Shown: positions 26,583 through 35,440 of the stretch, in pieces
Layout: each line of letters opens with the position of its first letter
How positions within the stretch are numbered: position 1 is the stretch's first letter
DNA from: an uncultured Lachnospiraceae bacterium
GTDB lineage: Bacteria; Bacillota; Clostridia; Lachnospirales; Lachnospiraceae
Assembly (NCBI GenBank): GCA_905203555.1
Contig: CAJKWK010000001.1
Coordinates: forward strand, 94,698 to 158,697
Direction: 5' to 3'
DNA length: 64,000 nt
Notes under the pieces: generated by a model
Database searches by the model: none
Seen by the model: the letters and a program-made list of their open reading frames with translations, nothing else
What the model was told of the DNA's origin: nothing
Translations under genes and position numbers: made by a program

Positions 26583-27351
26583 CTGTTCTATGCTCCTCGT
26601 TTCTATCATTAATTTCCTTATACTGTATTTCCATCAGCATCAGTCCCTGCGGAGGTGCCGTAACACCTGCCGCCTCCCGATTCTTTGCCTCCAATATCTC
26701 TTTCACCTGTTCCGGTGTATAAAATCCTCTTCCCACACGCAGCAACGTTCCTACAATAATCCGAACCATATTATAAAGGAATCCATTCCCCCGGATCCGA
26801 ATGACCAATTCTTCTGCCTGTTTCTCAATCACTAATTCATAAATGGTTCTCACCGTTGTCTTAACATTTTTATGAATGCTGCAAAAGCTCACAAAATCAT
26901 GTTCTCCCACCAGATATTCGGCTGCCTTTCGCATATTTTCAAGATTCAGGCGATACGACACATGATATGTTGTGTGTCGTTTTGTTGGATCCGGAACTTC
27001 CGAGTTCCAGATATGGTATTCATATGTTTTTGTACAATCCTGATAACGCGGGTGCCAGTCAGAAGGCACTTCCTCAGATCTCACAATGACAATATCCTCC
27101 GGAAGTTTCCGGTTCAAAGCGTAAGCCATACGTTCTGCCGGAATCGGAGAATTTGTGTCAAAAACCGCCACATTTCCCCTTGCATGTACGCCGGAATCGG
27201 TTCGGCTCGCTCCAATCACAGTAATCGGCTCTCCTGTCATTTCAGACAATTTCCGATTCAATATCTCTTCAATCGTAATTCCATTGGGCTGCACCTGCCA
27301 GCCGCAATAATTCGTACCATCATAGGCAATCGTCAGTTTTACTCGTTTCAT
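26572..27351 (-). CDS. truA: tRNA pseudouridine(38-40) synthase TruA
   Basis: This 259-residue enzyme has the TruA motifs KLTIAYDGTNYCGWQ and GASRTDSGVHA with catalytic Asp52, plus FCSIHKN and RIRGNGFLYNMVRIIVGTLL. It isomerises uridines 38-40 in the tRNA anticodon arm. The ATG at 27351 follows GAGAGGG and matches the family N-terminus; the frame is open 36 codons further upstream without such a match. It lies 10 nt after ecfT, the usual ecfA1-ecfA2-ecfT-truA order of Firmicutes, and overlaps tex. A second truA-like gene begins at 161. Confidence 0.96.
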   Translation of the reverse strand: MKRVKLTIAYDGTNYCGWQVQPNGITIEEILNRKLSEMTGEPITVIGASRTDSGVHARGNVAVFDTNSPIPAERMAYALNRKLPEDIVIVRSEEVPSDWHPRYQDCTKTYEYHIWNSEVPDPTKRHTTYHVSYRLNLENMRKAAEYLVGEHDFVSFCSIHKNVKTTVRTIYELVIEKQAEELVIRIRGNGFLYNMVRIIVGTLLRVGRGFYTPEQVKEILEAKNREAAGVTAPPQGLMLMEIQYKEINDRNEEHRTDGY

Positions 27352-27361
27352 AAATGCCCTC

Positions 27362-28186
27362 TCAAAAAATCCACAGCCGGAACGGCACAAATCTTCCCAC
27401 CAAAAGGACTGCCGCAAAATATAGAATGGTAATCCCATAGGCTGCATAATCTTTTCCACGATAGAACAGTGGTTTCATCTTCGTTCTTCCGTCGCCGCCC
27501 TGATAACATCTTGCTTCCATCGCCATCGCCAGATCATTTGCTCTGCGGAATGCAGAAACAAACAACGGCACAAGAATCGGCACCATTGCCTTCGTCCTCT
27601 GAATCAAATTACCGCTTTCCAAATCCGCCCCACGTGCAATCTGCGCTTTCATGATCTTATCTGTTTCCTCCAGAAGGATTGGAATAAAACGCAATGCAAT
27701 AGACATCATCATTGCCACTTCGTGAACCGGACAATGCAGCTTATTCAATGGATGCAGTAATTTCTCAATTCCATCCGTCAATGAATTTGGAGTTGTGGTC
27801 AACGTCATAAGCGAAGAACCGATGATCAGATAAATCAATCGGATTGCCATAAACACGCACGTTCTCAATCCCTTTTCGTAAATATGGATAAACCCGATAT
27901 GCACCAGTTCTTCTCCGCCTTTTGTCAAAAACAAATTCATCACAACTGTAAACATCAACAAAATAACGATGGTTTTTAATCCCTTTACAATAAACTTAAA
28001 CGGAACGCGGCTGATTTTAATCACCGCCGCCAAAAATATCGTTGCGATTACATATCCAAGCAAACTGTTCTGTACAAAAAGTGAAATCAAAAACAACAGC
28101 GTACAGACAATTTTCACTCTGGGATCTAAACGATGTATCAAACTCTGACTCGGATAATACTGTCCGATTGTAATATCTCTAATCAT
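27362..28186 (-). CDS. ecfT: ECF transporter transmembrane component EcfT
   Basis: The 274-residue membrane protein has about five to six helices and the two EcfT coupling motifs, ARGADLESG (about residue 195) and AMEARCYQGG (about residue 230), whose Ala-Arg pairs contact the ATPases. It is the shared scaffold of group II ECF vitamin transporters, which recruit different S components encoded elsewhere. It overlaps ecfA2 by 8 nt, so the two are translationally coupled. Confidence 0.95.
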   Translation of the reverse strand: MIRDITIGQYYPSQSLIHRLDPRVKIVCTLLFLISLFVQNSLLGYVIATIFLAAVIKISRVPFKFIVKGLKTIVILLMFTVVMNLFLTKGGEELVHIGFIHIYEKGLRTCVFMAIRLIYLIIGSSLMTLTTTPNSLTDGIEKLLHPLNKLHCPVHEVAMMMSIALRFIPILLEETDKIMKAQIARGADLESGNLIQRTKAMVPILVPLFVSAFRRANDLAMAMEARCYQGGDGRTKMKPLFYRGKDYAAYGITILYFAAVLLVGRFVPFRLWIF

Positions 28187-29027
28187 GAAAACTCCTCATT
28201 ATCTCCTCTGCGGCTTCTTCGATCGTAGTAACATCTGTCCTAACGTCAAGCCCGCTTTCTTTCAGATCATGCATAATATAAGTCACCTGCGGAGCTGCCA
28301 GCCCCACCTGCTCCAATTCCTTATAATGTGCAAATACTTCTTTTGGTGAACCATCCAGCATCTTTTCCCCTCGATTCATAACAATGATCCGATCTACATA
28401 TTTAGCAATATCTTCCATGCTGTGAGAGACAAGAATTACTGACATCCCGGTCTGCTCATGTAAATGTGCAATCTGATCCAGAATCTCATCCCGTCCCCGG
28501 GGATCCAGTCCCGCCGTCGGTTCGTCCAGAATAAGAACTTGCGGACGCATTGCCAGAACACCTGCAATTGCCGCCCTTCTTTTCTGACCCCCGGAAAGTT
28601 CAAACGGAGACTGCTTGTAATATTTTTCCGGAAATCCAACCAACTGCAGTGCCTCGCGCGCCCGTTTTTCACATTCTTCCTGTGAAAGGCCTTGATTTTT
28701 CGGGCCAAAACATACATCCGTAAAAACATCTACTTCAAACAACTGATGCTCCGGATACTGAAATACCAGTCCTACCTGACTGCGCAGCTGTTTCATCGGA
28801 TAGCCCTCTGCATAAATATTTTCTCCATTATAATACAATTCTCCGGAAGTTGCTTTGATCAACCCATTCAAATGCTGAATCAGTGTTGATTTTCCGGAAC
28901 CTGTATGTCCGATGATACCTACAAACTGCCCCTGAGGTATCTCCAGATTGATATCCTTGAGCGCCTGTTTTTCATACGCCGTTCCCGGACTATAGATATA
29001 ATTGATCTGTTTTAATTCGATTGACAT
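28179..29027 (-). CDS. ecfA2: ECF transporter ATP-binding protein EcfA2
   Basis: The 282-residue ABC ATPase has Walker A GHTGSGKST, the Q-loop FQYPEHQLF, the signature LSGGQKRRAAIAG and Walker B VLILDEPTAGLDP. These are EcfA features. The ATG at 29027 follows AGGTGGG; an in-frame ATG 12 codons upstream is poorly placed. It lies 17 nt after ecfA1 and forms the heterodimeric motor with it. Confidence 0.95.
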   Translation of the reverse strand: MSIELKQINYIYSPGTAYEKQALKDINLEIPQGQFVGIIGHTGSGKSTLIQHLNGLIKATSGELYYNGENIYAEGYPMKQLRSQVGLVFQYPEHQLFEVDVFTDVCFGPKNQGLSQEECEKRAREALQLVGFPEKYYKQSPFELSGGQKRRAAIAGVLAMRPQVLILDEPTAGLDPRGRDEILDQIAHLHEQTGMSVILVSHSMEDIAKYVDRIIVMNRGEKMLDGSPKEVFAHYKELEQVGLAAPQVTYIMHDLKESGLDVRTDVTTIEEAAEEIMRSFHD

Positions 29028-29044
29028 CTGTGTCCCACCTATCT

Positions 29045-29908
29045 TCACTTTCTTCGTTTCCACAGCTCTGTCACAGCCTTCACCAGTTCGCTTCTTCTTA
29101 AAATTCCTTTTGGAAGTTCCAGACCTTGTATACGGAGTTCTTCCGCCAGCATCGTAACCTGAGGCACATCCAAATGGTATTTTTTTAATTCCTCTACCTG
29201 ACTAAAAATTTCTCGCGGCGTTCCCTGCATAACAACCTGTCCGCGATCCATTACATACACCTTATCTGCATCAATAACTTCTTCCATATAATGTGTAATC
29301 AAAATTACAGTCACGTTCTTTCTTCTTCGCAATTCCTTTACTGTTTCCAGAACTTCTTTACGCCCATTCGGATCCAACATCGCTGTCGGCTCATCCAAAA
29401 CAATGCACTGAGGAGTCATTGCGATCACTCCTGCAATCGCAACTCGCTGTTTCTGTCCCCCGGAAAGTTTATTTGGAGAATTGGTACGATACTCCAGCAT
29501 CCCCACTGATTTCAAACTCTCTTCTACACGTGTCCAGATTTCATCCGTAGGCACACCAAGATTCTCCGGACCGAATCCTACATCCTCTTCCACAACCGTA
29601 CCGATAATCTGATTGTCCGGATTTTGAAATACCATACCGGCGGACTGACGGACATTCATCAACTCTGCCGGATCTTTTGTATCCCGTCCATTGACCCACA
29701 TTGTTCCTCCTGTCGGAACCAATATTGCGTTGATGTGCTTTGCCAGAGTCGACTTTCCAGAACCGTTATGCCCCAGAATCGCCACAAACTGCCCCGGCTG
29801 AACATCCAGATCAACCTCATCGATAGCACGATTTGTTCCGATGACATTTCCTTCATCATCGCGTTTTTCATATTCGTAAACAAGCTCTTCCGCCTGTATC
29901 ATATTCAT
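29045..29908 (-). CDS. ecfA1: ECF transporter ATP-binding protein EcfA1
   Basis: This 287-residue ABC ATPase has Walker A GHNGSGKST, Q-loop FQNPDNQI, signature LSGGQKQRVAIAG and Walker B IVLDEPTAMLDP. A GAGAGGA site precedes the ATG at 29908. It is first in ecfA1-ecfA2-ecfT-truA-tex. The ribosomal protein genes that often precede this operon in Firmicutes are not present; a divergent MarR-MATE operon is there instead. Confidence 0.95.
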   Translation of the reverse strand: MNMIQAEELVYEYEKRDDEGNVIGTNRAIDEVDLDVQPGQFVAILGHNGSGKSTLAKHINAILVPTGGTMWVNGRDTKDPAELMNVRQSAGMVFQNPDNQIIGTVVEEDVGFGPENLGVPTDEIWTRVEESLKSVGMLEYRTNSPNKLSGGQKQRVAIAGVIAMTPQCIVLDEPTAMLDPNGRKEVLETVKELRRRKNVTVILITHYMEEVIDADKVYVMDRGQVVMQGTPREIFSQVEELKKYHLDVPQVTMLAEELRIQGLELPKGILRRSELVKAVTELWKRRK

Positions 29909-30035
29909 CTCGTTATCCTCTCCACGATCTTTGTTTTACTGTTACTGCCAATAGATTTTATTTTAGTGTATGGAATGTGTTTTTGCAAGCATGAGAACAA
30001 GTTTTTACCTATAATAAAAATTTTTTTCGTCCCCC

Positions 30036-30096
30036 TTGACGAAAGTCCGATTTCAGACTATAATTCTCAGAAGATTATAAGCGTCCGATTTCGGAC
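30036..30096 (+). promoter_or_regulatory. Promoter and MarR-type operators of the marR-MATE operon
   Basis: TTGACG (30036-30041) and TATAAT (30059-30064) are 17 bp apart. Two similar dyads, GTCCGATTTCAGAC (30045-30058) and GTCCGATTTCGGAC (30083-30096), occupy the spacer and the start region. Binding of the MarR protein there would shut the promoter, so the operon is probably autorepressed. Confidence 0.75.
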
Positions 30097-30147
30097 TTTT
30101 TAAATGAATTATTAATTTTTCATATTTATACAAAGGAGACATATATC

Positions 30148-30600
30148 GTGGGAGAAGACCTTGTAAGTAAACGACTTGCTGAATATAACAGTATCATCAA
30201 GGAGCATGAAGATCTCTATCGACAGCTTGCGAAACGATTCGGGATGTCTGAATGTTCCTTCTGGATTCTCTATTCTCTTAGGGAAACCAACACTTCCATT
30301 ACACAGAGCGAACTGTGCTATGCTTTGAGCCAGCCGAAACAGACCATCAATTCTGCTCTGAAGAAGATGCAAGACTACGGTTTTATCGAACTTCTTATCA
30401 GCCAGGACCGCCGCAAAAAATATATCCGTTTAACAGACAAGGGGGCTCTTCTGGCGCAGGAAACGGTGGACAAAGTCATCCTTCTGGAAAATCAGACCTT
30501 TGATACATTTACAGAAGAGGAACAGAGTTTATTTTTGCAATTACTTCATAAATATACCGATAACTTAAAAATCAATCTATCAGAAAGGAATTTGAAATGA
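30148..30600 (+). CDS. MarR-family transcriptional regulator
   Basis: The 150-residue protein has a MarR winged HTH in its centre (about residues 45-110: TQSELCYALSQPKQTINSALKKMQDYGFIELLISQDRRKKYIRLTDKG), flanked by dimerisation helices. It starts with GTG, after an AAGGAG site 9 nt upstream. It overlaps the MATE gene by 4 nt (ATGA), so the regulator and pump are made together. Two dyads in its promoter are likely its own operators. The ligand is presumably a substrate of the pump. Confidence 0.88.
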   Translation: MGEDLVSKRLAEYNSIIKEHEDLYRQLAKRFGMSECSFWILYSLRETNTSITQSELCYALSQPKQTINSALKKMQDYGFIELLISQDRRKKYIRLTDKGALLAQETVDKVILLENQTFDTFTEEEQSLFLQLLHKYTDNLKINLSERNLK

Positions 30601-31928
30601 AAATACAGCTTTCAGAACATTTTACATATTCAAAATTATTTCGCTTTTGCCTTCCTTCGATCGTTATGATGGTTTTCACCTCCATCTACGGTGTTGTAGA
30701 TGGGTTATTTATTTCTAATTTTGTAGGAAAATCTGCCTTTGCCGCGGTCAATCTGGTCATGCCGTTTATTATGATGATCGGCGGCATTGGTTTTATGATT
30801 GGAACCGGAGGCAGTGCGCTGGTTGCCAAGACTCTGGGGGAAGAGAAACCGGAACTTGCCAACCGTTATTTCACCATGATGGTAAAACTTGCTGTCATCT
30901 GCGGTCTGACTCTTGCCGTCATCGGGACTATTCTGATTCGCCCCATATCAATCTGGCTCGGCGCTACAGAAGAGATGCTTGGATACTGTGTAACTTACGG
31001 TAGAATTGCTCTTATTTTTAACACAACGTTTATCCTGCAAAATGTATTCCAGAGTTTCTTTGTCGTAGCCCAAAAACCAAAACTCGGTCTGGCCGCAATC
31101 GTCCTTGCCGGTATTACGAATATGTGTCTGGATGCTCTCTTTATCGGCGTATTTCAATGGGGTGTGGCTGGCGCCGCAATGGCAACCGCTCTGAGCGAAT
31201 GTGTAGGCGGTCTGTTCGGATTGATTTATTTTCTCCGCCCAAATACCAGCCTGCTGCGCCTTGTAAAAACAAAAATGGATGCCAAAGCAATCCTCAAAGC
31301 CTGCGGAAACGGTTCCTCAGAATTGATGACCAACATTTCCTCTTCTTTAGTTAGTATGCTATATAATTTCCAGTTACTGCGCTTTGCCGGTGAAAACGGT
31401 GTTGCCGCCTACGGCGTACTCATGTACATGCAATTTGTTTTCAATGCCATGTTCATCGGATATACGATCGGAACCTCTCCGATCGTCAGCTATAACTATG
31501 GGGCCGGCAATCATAAAGAATTAAAAAACATGCTGAAAAAAGGGCTGCTCATCATGAGTATTTCCGGCTGTGTCATGATGTTTCTGGCGCAAATTCTCGC
31601 CGGACCGCTGGCAAATATCTTCGTGGGCTATGATGCCGATTTATTTACAATGACCCGCCATGCCTTCAAAGTATTTTCCTTCGCCTTTATCCTGACAGGA
31701 TTGAATATATTTGCATCCGCATTTTTTACGGCGCTGAACAACGGTGGAATTTCAGCTGCAATATCTTTTTTACGAACCCTCGTATTCCAGATGGCTTCCG
31801 TATTGCTGCTGCCACTCATTTTCGGTCTGGACGGAATCTGGCTGGCAATCACCGTTGCAGAAATCTGCGCTTGTATCATTTCCGGAATTTTTTTATTCAA
31901 AAACCGGAATCGCTATCACTACTTTTAA
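30597..31928 (+). CDS. MATE-family multidrug efflux transporter
   Basis: The 443-residue membrane protein has twelve predicted helices in two similar halves and MATE features such as PSIVMMVFTSIYGVVDGLFIS in helix 1-2 and GTGGSALVAKTLGE after helix 2. It exports cationic or other toxic compounds in exchange for Na+ or H+. Translation is coupled to the MarR gene upstream. The actual substrate is not predictable. Confidence 0.9.
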   Translation: MKIQLSEHFTYSKLFRFCLPSIVMMVFTSIYGVVDGLFISNFVGKSAFAAVNLVMPFIMMIGGIGFMIGTGGSALVAKTLGEEKPELANRYFTMMVKLAVICGLTLAVIGTILIRPISIWLGATEEMLGYCVTYGRIALIFNTTFILQNVFQSFFVVAQKPKLGLAAIVLAGITNMCLDALFIGVFQWGVAGAAMATALSECVGGLFGLIYFLRPNTSLLRLVKTKMDAKAILKACGNGSSELMTNISSSLVSMLYNFQLLRFAGENGVAAYGVLMYMQFVFNAMFIGYTIGTSPIVSYNYGAGNHKELKNMLKKGLLIMSISGCVMMFLAQILAGPLANIFVGYDADLFTMTRHAFKVFSFAFILTGLNIFASAFFTALNNGGISAAISFLRTLVFQMASVLLLPLIFGLDGIWLAITVAEICACIISGIFLFKNRNRYHYF

Positions 31929-31942
31929 CCACTCAAAAGAAC

Positions 31943-31984
31943 AGCAGGGCAGCTTGCAACTCCACGCAAACCGCCCTGCTTTTA
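31943..31984 (+). terminator. Terminator after the MATE gene
   Basis: AGCAGGGC and GCCCTGCT form an 8-bp stem followed by TTTATATTTAT, just after the MATE stop codon. Confidence 0.75.
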
Positions 31985-32024
31985 TATTTATATGAGAGTT
32001 TCAGAAAACATATTTTTGTGTGAC

Positions 32025-32237
32025 CTACTCGCCATCCTCATCTGTAAACTGAAATAAATCTTCCACCGTTGTTTCAAAGATTTTCGCAAGATCCATTGCG
32101 AGCTTGAGAGATGGGTTATACTTTCCATTTTCCAGATTGCCAATCGTTTCTCTTCTTACATTGACAAGATATGCAAGATCGCTTTGACTCATATTATATC
32201 TCGCACGATATTCCTTTAAACGTGTATGAAGTGTCAT
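32025..32237 (-). CDS. Small XRE-family HTH regulator
   Basis: This 70-residue protein is almost entirely a Cro/CI-type HTH domain (LKEYRARYNMSQSDLAYLVNVRRETIGNLENGKYNPSLKLAMDLAKIF in two halves around residues 7-56) with a short acidic tail. It follows the membrane-protein gene by 10 nt on the same strand with a GGAGGTGG site. Pairs of such a small regulator and a small membrane protein are common in Firmicutes; the role is not established. Confidence 0.88.
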   Translation of the reverse strand: MTLHTRLKEYRARYNMSQSDLAYLVNVRRETIGNLENGKYNPSLKLAMDLAKIFETTVEDLFQFTDEDGE

Positions 32238-32247
32238 GATCCACCTC

Positions 32248-32745
32248 CTATGCCAATTCTTCTTGTTCTTTCAACGCCTTTTTTTCTTGCCTTCTATACT
32301 TTAACATACAAACAGAAAATACAATTACCATTAATGTCTGATTCAAAAGAAAAAGCATAATCATTAAAGAATTCTGCTCCCATGTAAACAAATCCATCTC
32401 CATAAGCCCTGTTTCAACAATTTGGGCCTTATATTCCATATTTCTAAAAAACATGGCACGACAAACAATCCCCAGCATTCCCACTATATCTGTAAAAAAT
32501 ACTGTCCAAAATGCCTTTGTACTTGCACATCTCACCTGATTCCAAAACAACTCATCCGGTGTCATACTTCCATAGGCAAAAAATGTAAAAAATAACAGAA
32601 ATGGAATTAACGATGGAACAAAAAGCAGGCCGATTACACCTAAAATTCCTAACCAGCCAAGATACCACAACGGATTCTTTGAAAAAATATGCTTTATACC
32701 TTTTGATAATTTACTTCCTCTCTTTTTTATATTTCCATTTTTCAT
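32248..32745 (-). CDS. Four-helix membrane protein paired with an XRE regulator (DUF3796-like)
   Basis: The 165-residue protein has a basic N-terminus with NPLWYLGWLGILGVIGLL, two adjacent hydrophobic helices (about 25-60), a third around 80-100 and a fourth around 125-150, and a charged C-terminus. The NPLWYLGWLG start resembles DUF3796 proteins. An AAGGAGG site lies 8 nt before the ATG and a TTGACT-17-TATATT promoter lies further upstream. Function is unknown; it could act as a signalling partner of the adjacent XRE protein. Confidence 0.75.
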   Translation of the reverse strand: MKNGNIKKRGSKLSKGIKHIFSKNPLWYLGWLGILGVIGLLFVPSLIPFLLFFTFFAYGSMTPDELFWNQVRCASTKAFWTVFFTDIVGMLGIVCRAMFFRNMEYKAQIVETGLMEMDLFTWEQNSLMIMLFLLNQTLMVIVFSVCMLKYRRQEKKALKEQEELA

Positions 32746-32788
32746 GTTCCCAGCCTCCTTTGTGCGAAATACTTATCTTCTTGTTATA

Positions 32789-32817
32789 AATATATCACAT
32801 CATTTTTAGAAAGTCAA
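32789..32817 (-). promoter_or_regulatory. Promoter of the membrane protein/XRE pair
   Basis: Minus-strand TTGACT (32812-32817) and TATATT (32789-32794) are separated by 17 bp and lie about 45 nt before the membrane-protein start codon. Confidence 0.7.
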
Positions 32818-32862
32818 TAAACACAGATGCAATAGACACATAAAAAAGGATTTAAAAGAAAA

Positions 32863-32891
32863 GCACCGCCCATCATCACAACAGGCAGTGC
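32863..32891 (-). terminator. Terminator after the cyclophilin gene
   Basis: On the minus strand GCACTGCC and GGGCGGTGC form a stem (one G-T pair) followed by TTTTCTTTT. Confidence 0.75.
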
Positions 32892-32934
32892 TGAACTTCT
32901 ACACTTTTAAGTAAACTCTGAACGAAACTTCTTA

Positions 32935-33453
32935 TCATGCTTTCTCCGGCTCTTCGTAAGTCTCACCAAAAGTATCAACTGTCACTTTTTTCATTACTTG
33001 TGGCTCCATCGGCTTATCTCCCCAGCTTGTCGGAGTCTCAGCAATCTTATTTACCACATCCATTCCTTCGATAATCTTACCAAAGGCAGCATATGCTCCA
33101 TCCAAATGCGGAGATTTCTCATGCATAATAAAAAACTGTGAACCTGCAGAATCCGGATGCATTGCACGTGCCATAGAAAGTACGCCCGGATCATGTGCCA
33201 GATTATTCACGAATCCATTCTGTGAAAATTCTCCTTTGATATTGTATCCCGGGCCGCCCATTCCGGTTCCGTCCGGACATCCGCCCTGGATCATAAATCC
33301 GCGGATGACACGGTGAAAGATCAATCCATCATAAAATCCTTTATTTACAAGTGACACAAAGTTCTTCACTGTATTCGGCGCAATCTCCGGATACAATTCC
33401 GCTTTCATAATATCGCCGTTTTCCATCTCAAATGTTACTACTGGATTTGCCAT
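32935..33453 (-). CDS. Peptidyl-prolyl cis-trans isomerase, cyclophilin type
   Basis: This 172-residue protein has no signal peptide and is a single cyclophilin domain. It has the active-site pattern FHRVIRGFMIQGG, the GGPGYNIKGEF segment, SMARAMHPDSAGSQFFI and AAFGKIIEGMDVV. It speeds isomerisation of X-Pro bonds in the cytoplasm and helps protein folding. It stands alone with its own terminator. Confidence 0.95.
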   Translation of the reverse strand: MANPVVTFEMENGDIMKAELYPEIAPNTVKNFVSLVNKGFYDGLIFHRVIRGFMIQGGCPDGTGMGGPGYNIKGEFSQNGFVNNLAHDPGVLSMARAMHPDSAGSQFFIMHEKSPHLDGAYAAFGKIIEGMDVVNKIAETPTSWGDKPMEPQVMKKVTVDTFGETYEEPEKA

Positions 33454-33558
33454 AATTATTTCCTCTTTTCTACTATTTTCATACTGCTATTCTATCGAAA
33501 AATATGAATTTCGTCAAATCAATCTTTGTTGACTTCTGTTTCTCTTTTTCGACATGAT

Positions 33559-34078
33559 TTATTTCTTCTCCTTTTTCACTTCCTCTGACAACTCAAACAA
33601 CTCATCTAACGTAAGACTTGATGCAATATCGGATACTTCCTCAAGTGTATTTCCCTTTTCAAATAACTTTCTTGCTATTTCTTTCACTTGTTCCTTCGCA
33701 TACTCTAATTTTTCTTCCTCAAACATCTTTCCTATCTTCGTCATCATAATCCAATTCCTCATCTTCTTAAAATCTTCACTTCGTATCACTTTATCCGAAA
33801 ACACGAGCATCCCAGACAATAAAAATACCTGTTCTTGTTCATCTTCTATTGTTTTCACCATCTCAAAACAACGTTGAATACAGTTCTGCTTTTCTTCCAC
33901 TCCCACTTGCGCCAAAGGAAGAATAATAAACTGCAAATGTTTTGTTCGCCAAATGTTCCTCCAAATATTTTGCTGCGATATCCTTATTCTGATACGCAAC
34001 GCCACTTTCTGCTGACATTGTCTTTCCTCCTTTTTTACAGGAGAGACAGTGTCTGATGATTTCATTATACTTCCCCAT
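33559..34078 (-). pseudogene. Broken Rpn-family (PD-(D/E)XK) transposase/nuclease remnant
   Basis: The N-terminal piece starts at 34078 (MGKYNEII...) and contains GVAYQNKDIAAKYLEEH, typical of the start of Rpn-family nucleases, up to NKTF at about 33937. The C-terminal piece lies in a different frame (FIILPL...EEEKLEYAKEQ...) and runs to a stop at 33559. It matches the end of the same family. Roughly 150 residues with the nuclease core appear to be missing between them, so an internal deletion with frame change has inactivated the gene. No inverted repeats are visible. A likely old promoter is present at 34271-34299. Confidence 0.75.
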
Positions 34079-34363
34079 TTTCTATGCCGCAAGTATAGTC
34101 TACTATACCTCTCCTGCTCTTTTTTCTTTACAACTTCGTTTTTCCTCATCAAAAATGCTGTTTTCTGACTGAATCGCCATAGAAAATCAGATATCCTTCC
34201 ACTTAGATTGTGAAAATGTTCTCGAATCTTAGAATACTCGTATGAGTGATTCGGATTTTGATGTGCTCCCAGTATAACATTGTCCCCGATTTATCACAAG
34301 CTATTTTTTTAATATTCTTAACCTTCTTCTCCCTGCGTTTCCTACTAATTTTCCTCCGCAAAT
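34079..34363. other. Non-coding stretch upstream of the Rpn remnant
   Basis: I see no credible gene here. It contains a TTGTGA-17-TATACT promoter on the minus strand (34271-34299), probably the former promoter of the broken gene, and short dyads (TATAGTAGACTATA near 34096, ACTCGTATGAGT near 34238). Confidence 0.6.
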
Positions 34364-34414
34364 AAATACGTCTTGTGCCAGCCACCTTTCTGGTTTCTGG
34401 TACAAGACGTATTT
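34364..34414 (-). terminator. Terminator after the nucleoside ABC operon
   Basis: AAATACGTCTTGTGCCAG and CTGGTACAAGACGTATTT form an 18-bp stem with one mismatch. On the minus strand it is followed by TATTTATTTG. It ends the bmp-ATPase-permease operon. Confidence 0.8.
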
Positions 34415-34447
34415 TTACACTACTTATCGATCTTCTATAATTCCCAC

Positions 34448-35440
34448 TTATCTCTCTTCACGGAAATAATTGGTTCCACAGCTCTTCGGCTGTGCATGCT
34501 CCTTACTCTCGCGCATACTTGTAATGATCAATACAAGAATCGTTGCCACATACGGCAGCATATCATAAATCTGTGCCGGAAGTCCCGGAATATTGACATA
34601 CATACGCATAATCGTCAGCCCACCGAAAACAAGGGCAACCAACATTCCTCGTGCGGGACTCCAGGTTGCAAAGATAACAAGTGCAACTGCCAGCCAGCCA
34701 TAACCACTGACACAGCCATGTACCCACACTCCCTTTGTCGTCACCATACTCATATACATACCACCGATTCCGCAAATACCGCCGCCGATTACTGTAGCAA
34801 AATATTTGTACTTTGTAATATCAATTCCGGCAGCGTCTGCTGTCGCCGGGCTTTCACCCACAGCACGCAGGTTCAATCCGACCCTCGTCTTGTTAAAGAA
34901 CCAGGTCATAATAACTGCCAGGATAATTGCAAAGTATACCATCCAGTTATATTGGAACAATAATTTTCCAAGCACCGGAATCTCCGACAATACCGGTATA
35001 TGCAGATTGGTAAATGCCGCCTTAGTAGCATCTCCAACTGCTACATAACCGCCTGCTTTCTGACCGATATACTCTCCAAAGAAATTACCAAATCCGGTAC
35101 CGAAGATTGTCAGCGTCAAACCGGTTACATTCTGATTTGCCCGAAGGGTAATTGTCAGAAATGCGTAGATCAATGCCCCCAATGTTCCTGCAAGAAATGA
35201 ACAAATCAATGCAATTCCTGCTGATACTACACCATTGGGACTGCCGCCAGATGCAAGCACTGCCTGTTCATAGTAATAAGAGCCTGCCAATCCAGTAATC
35301 GCCCCCATAAACATCATACCTTCAACACCAAGATTTAAGTTTCCTGACTTCTCTGTCAAAATTTCTCCCAAAGCACCCAAAAGCAATGGAGTTCCTGCAA
35401 GCACTGCTGCAATAAATAAACTATTCAATGTACTAAGCAT
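34448..35440 (-). CDS. Nucleoside-type ABC transporter permease (YufQ/NupQ-like)
   Basis: The 330-residue membrane protein belongs to the BPD_transp_2 family of permeases used by BMP-dependent nucleoside importers and has about nine to ten helices. Near the N-terminus it has GEILTEKSGNLNLGVEGMM, the conserved motif of these permeases. It overlaps the upstream permease gene by 8 nt. With its partner it forms the membrane channel of the importer. Confidence 0.9.
   Translation of the reverse strand: MLSTLNSLFIAAVLAGTPLLLGALGEILTEKSGNLNLGVEGMMFMGAITGLAGSYYYEQAVLASGGSPNGVVSAGIALICSFLAGTLGALIYAFLTITLRANQNVTGLTLTIFGTGFGNFFGEYIGQKAGGYVAVGDATKAAFTNLHIPVLSEIPVLGKLLFQYNWMVYFAIILAVIMTWFFNKTRVGLNLRAVGESPATADAAGIDITKYKYFATVIGGGICGIGGMYMSMVTTKGVWVHGCVSGYGWLAVALVIFATWSPARGMLVALVFGGLTIMRMYVNIPGLPAQIYDMLPYVATILVLIITSMRESKEHAQPKSCGTNYFREER

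Noticed and set aside
33559..34152. Single intact 197-codon gene
   Set aside because: Only its C-terminal part matches the Rpn family; the N-terminal part is out of frame with the matching N-terminus at 34078, so a broken gene explains it better.
34203..34385. Minus-strand open frame of 60 codons
   Set aside because: It spans the terminator hairpin of the nucleoside operon, lacks a ribosome site and has a highly basic random composition.
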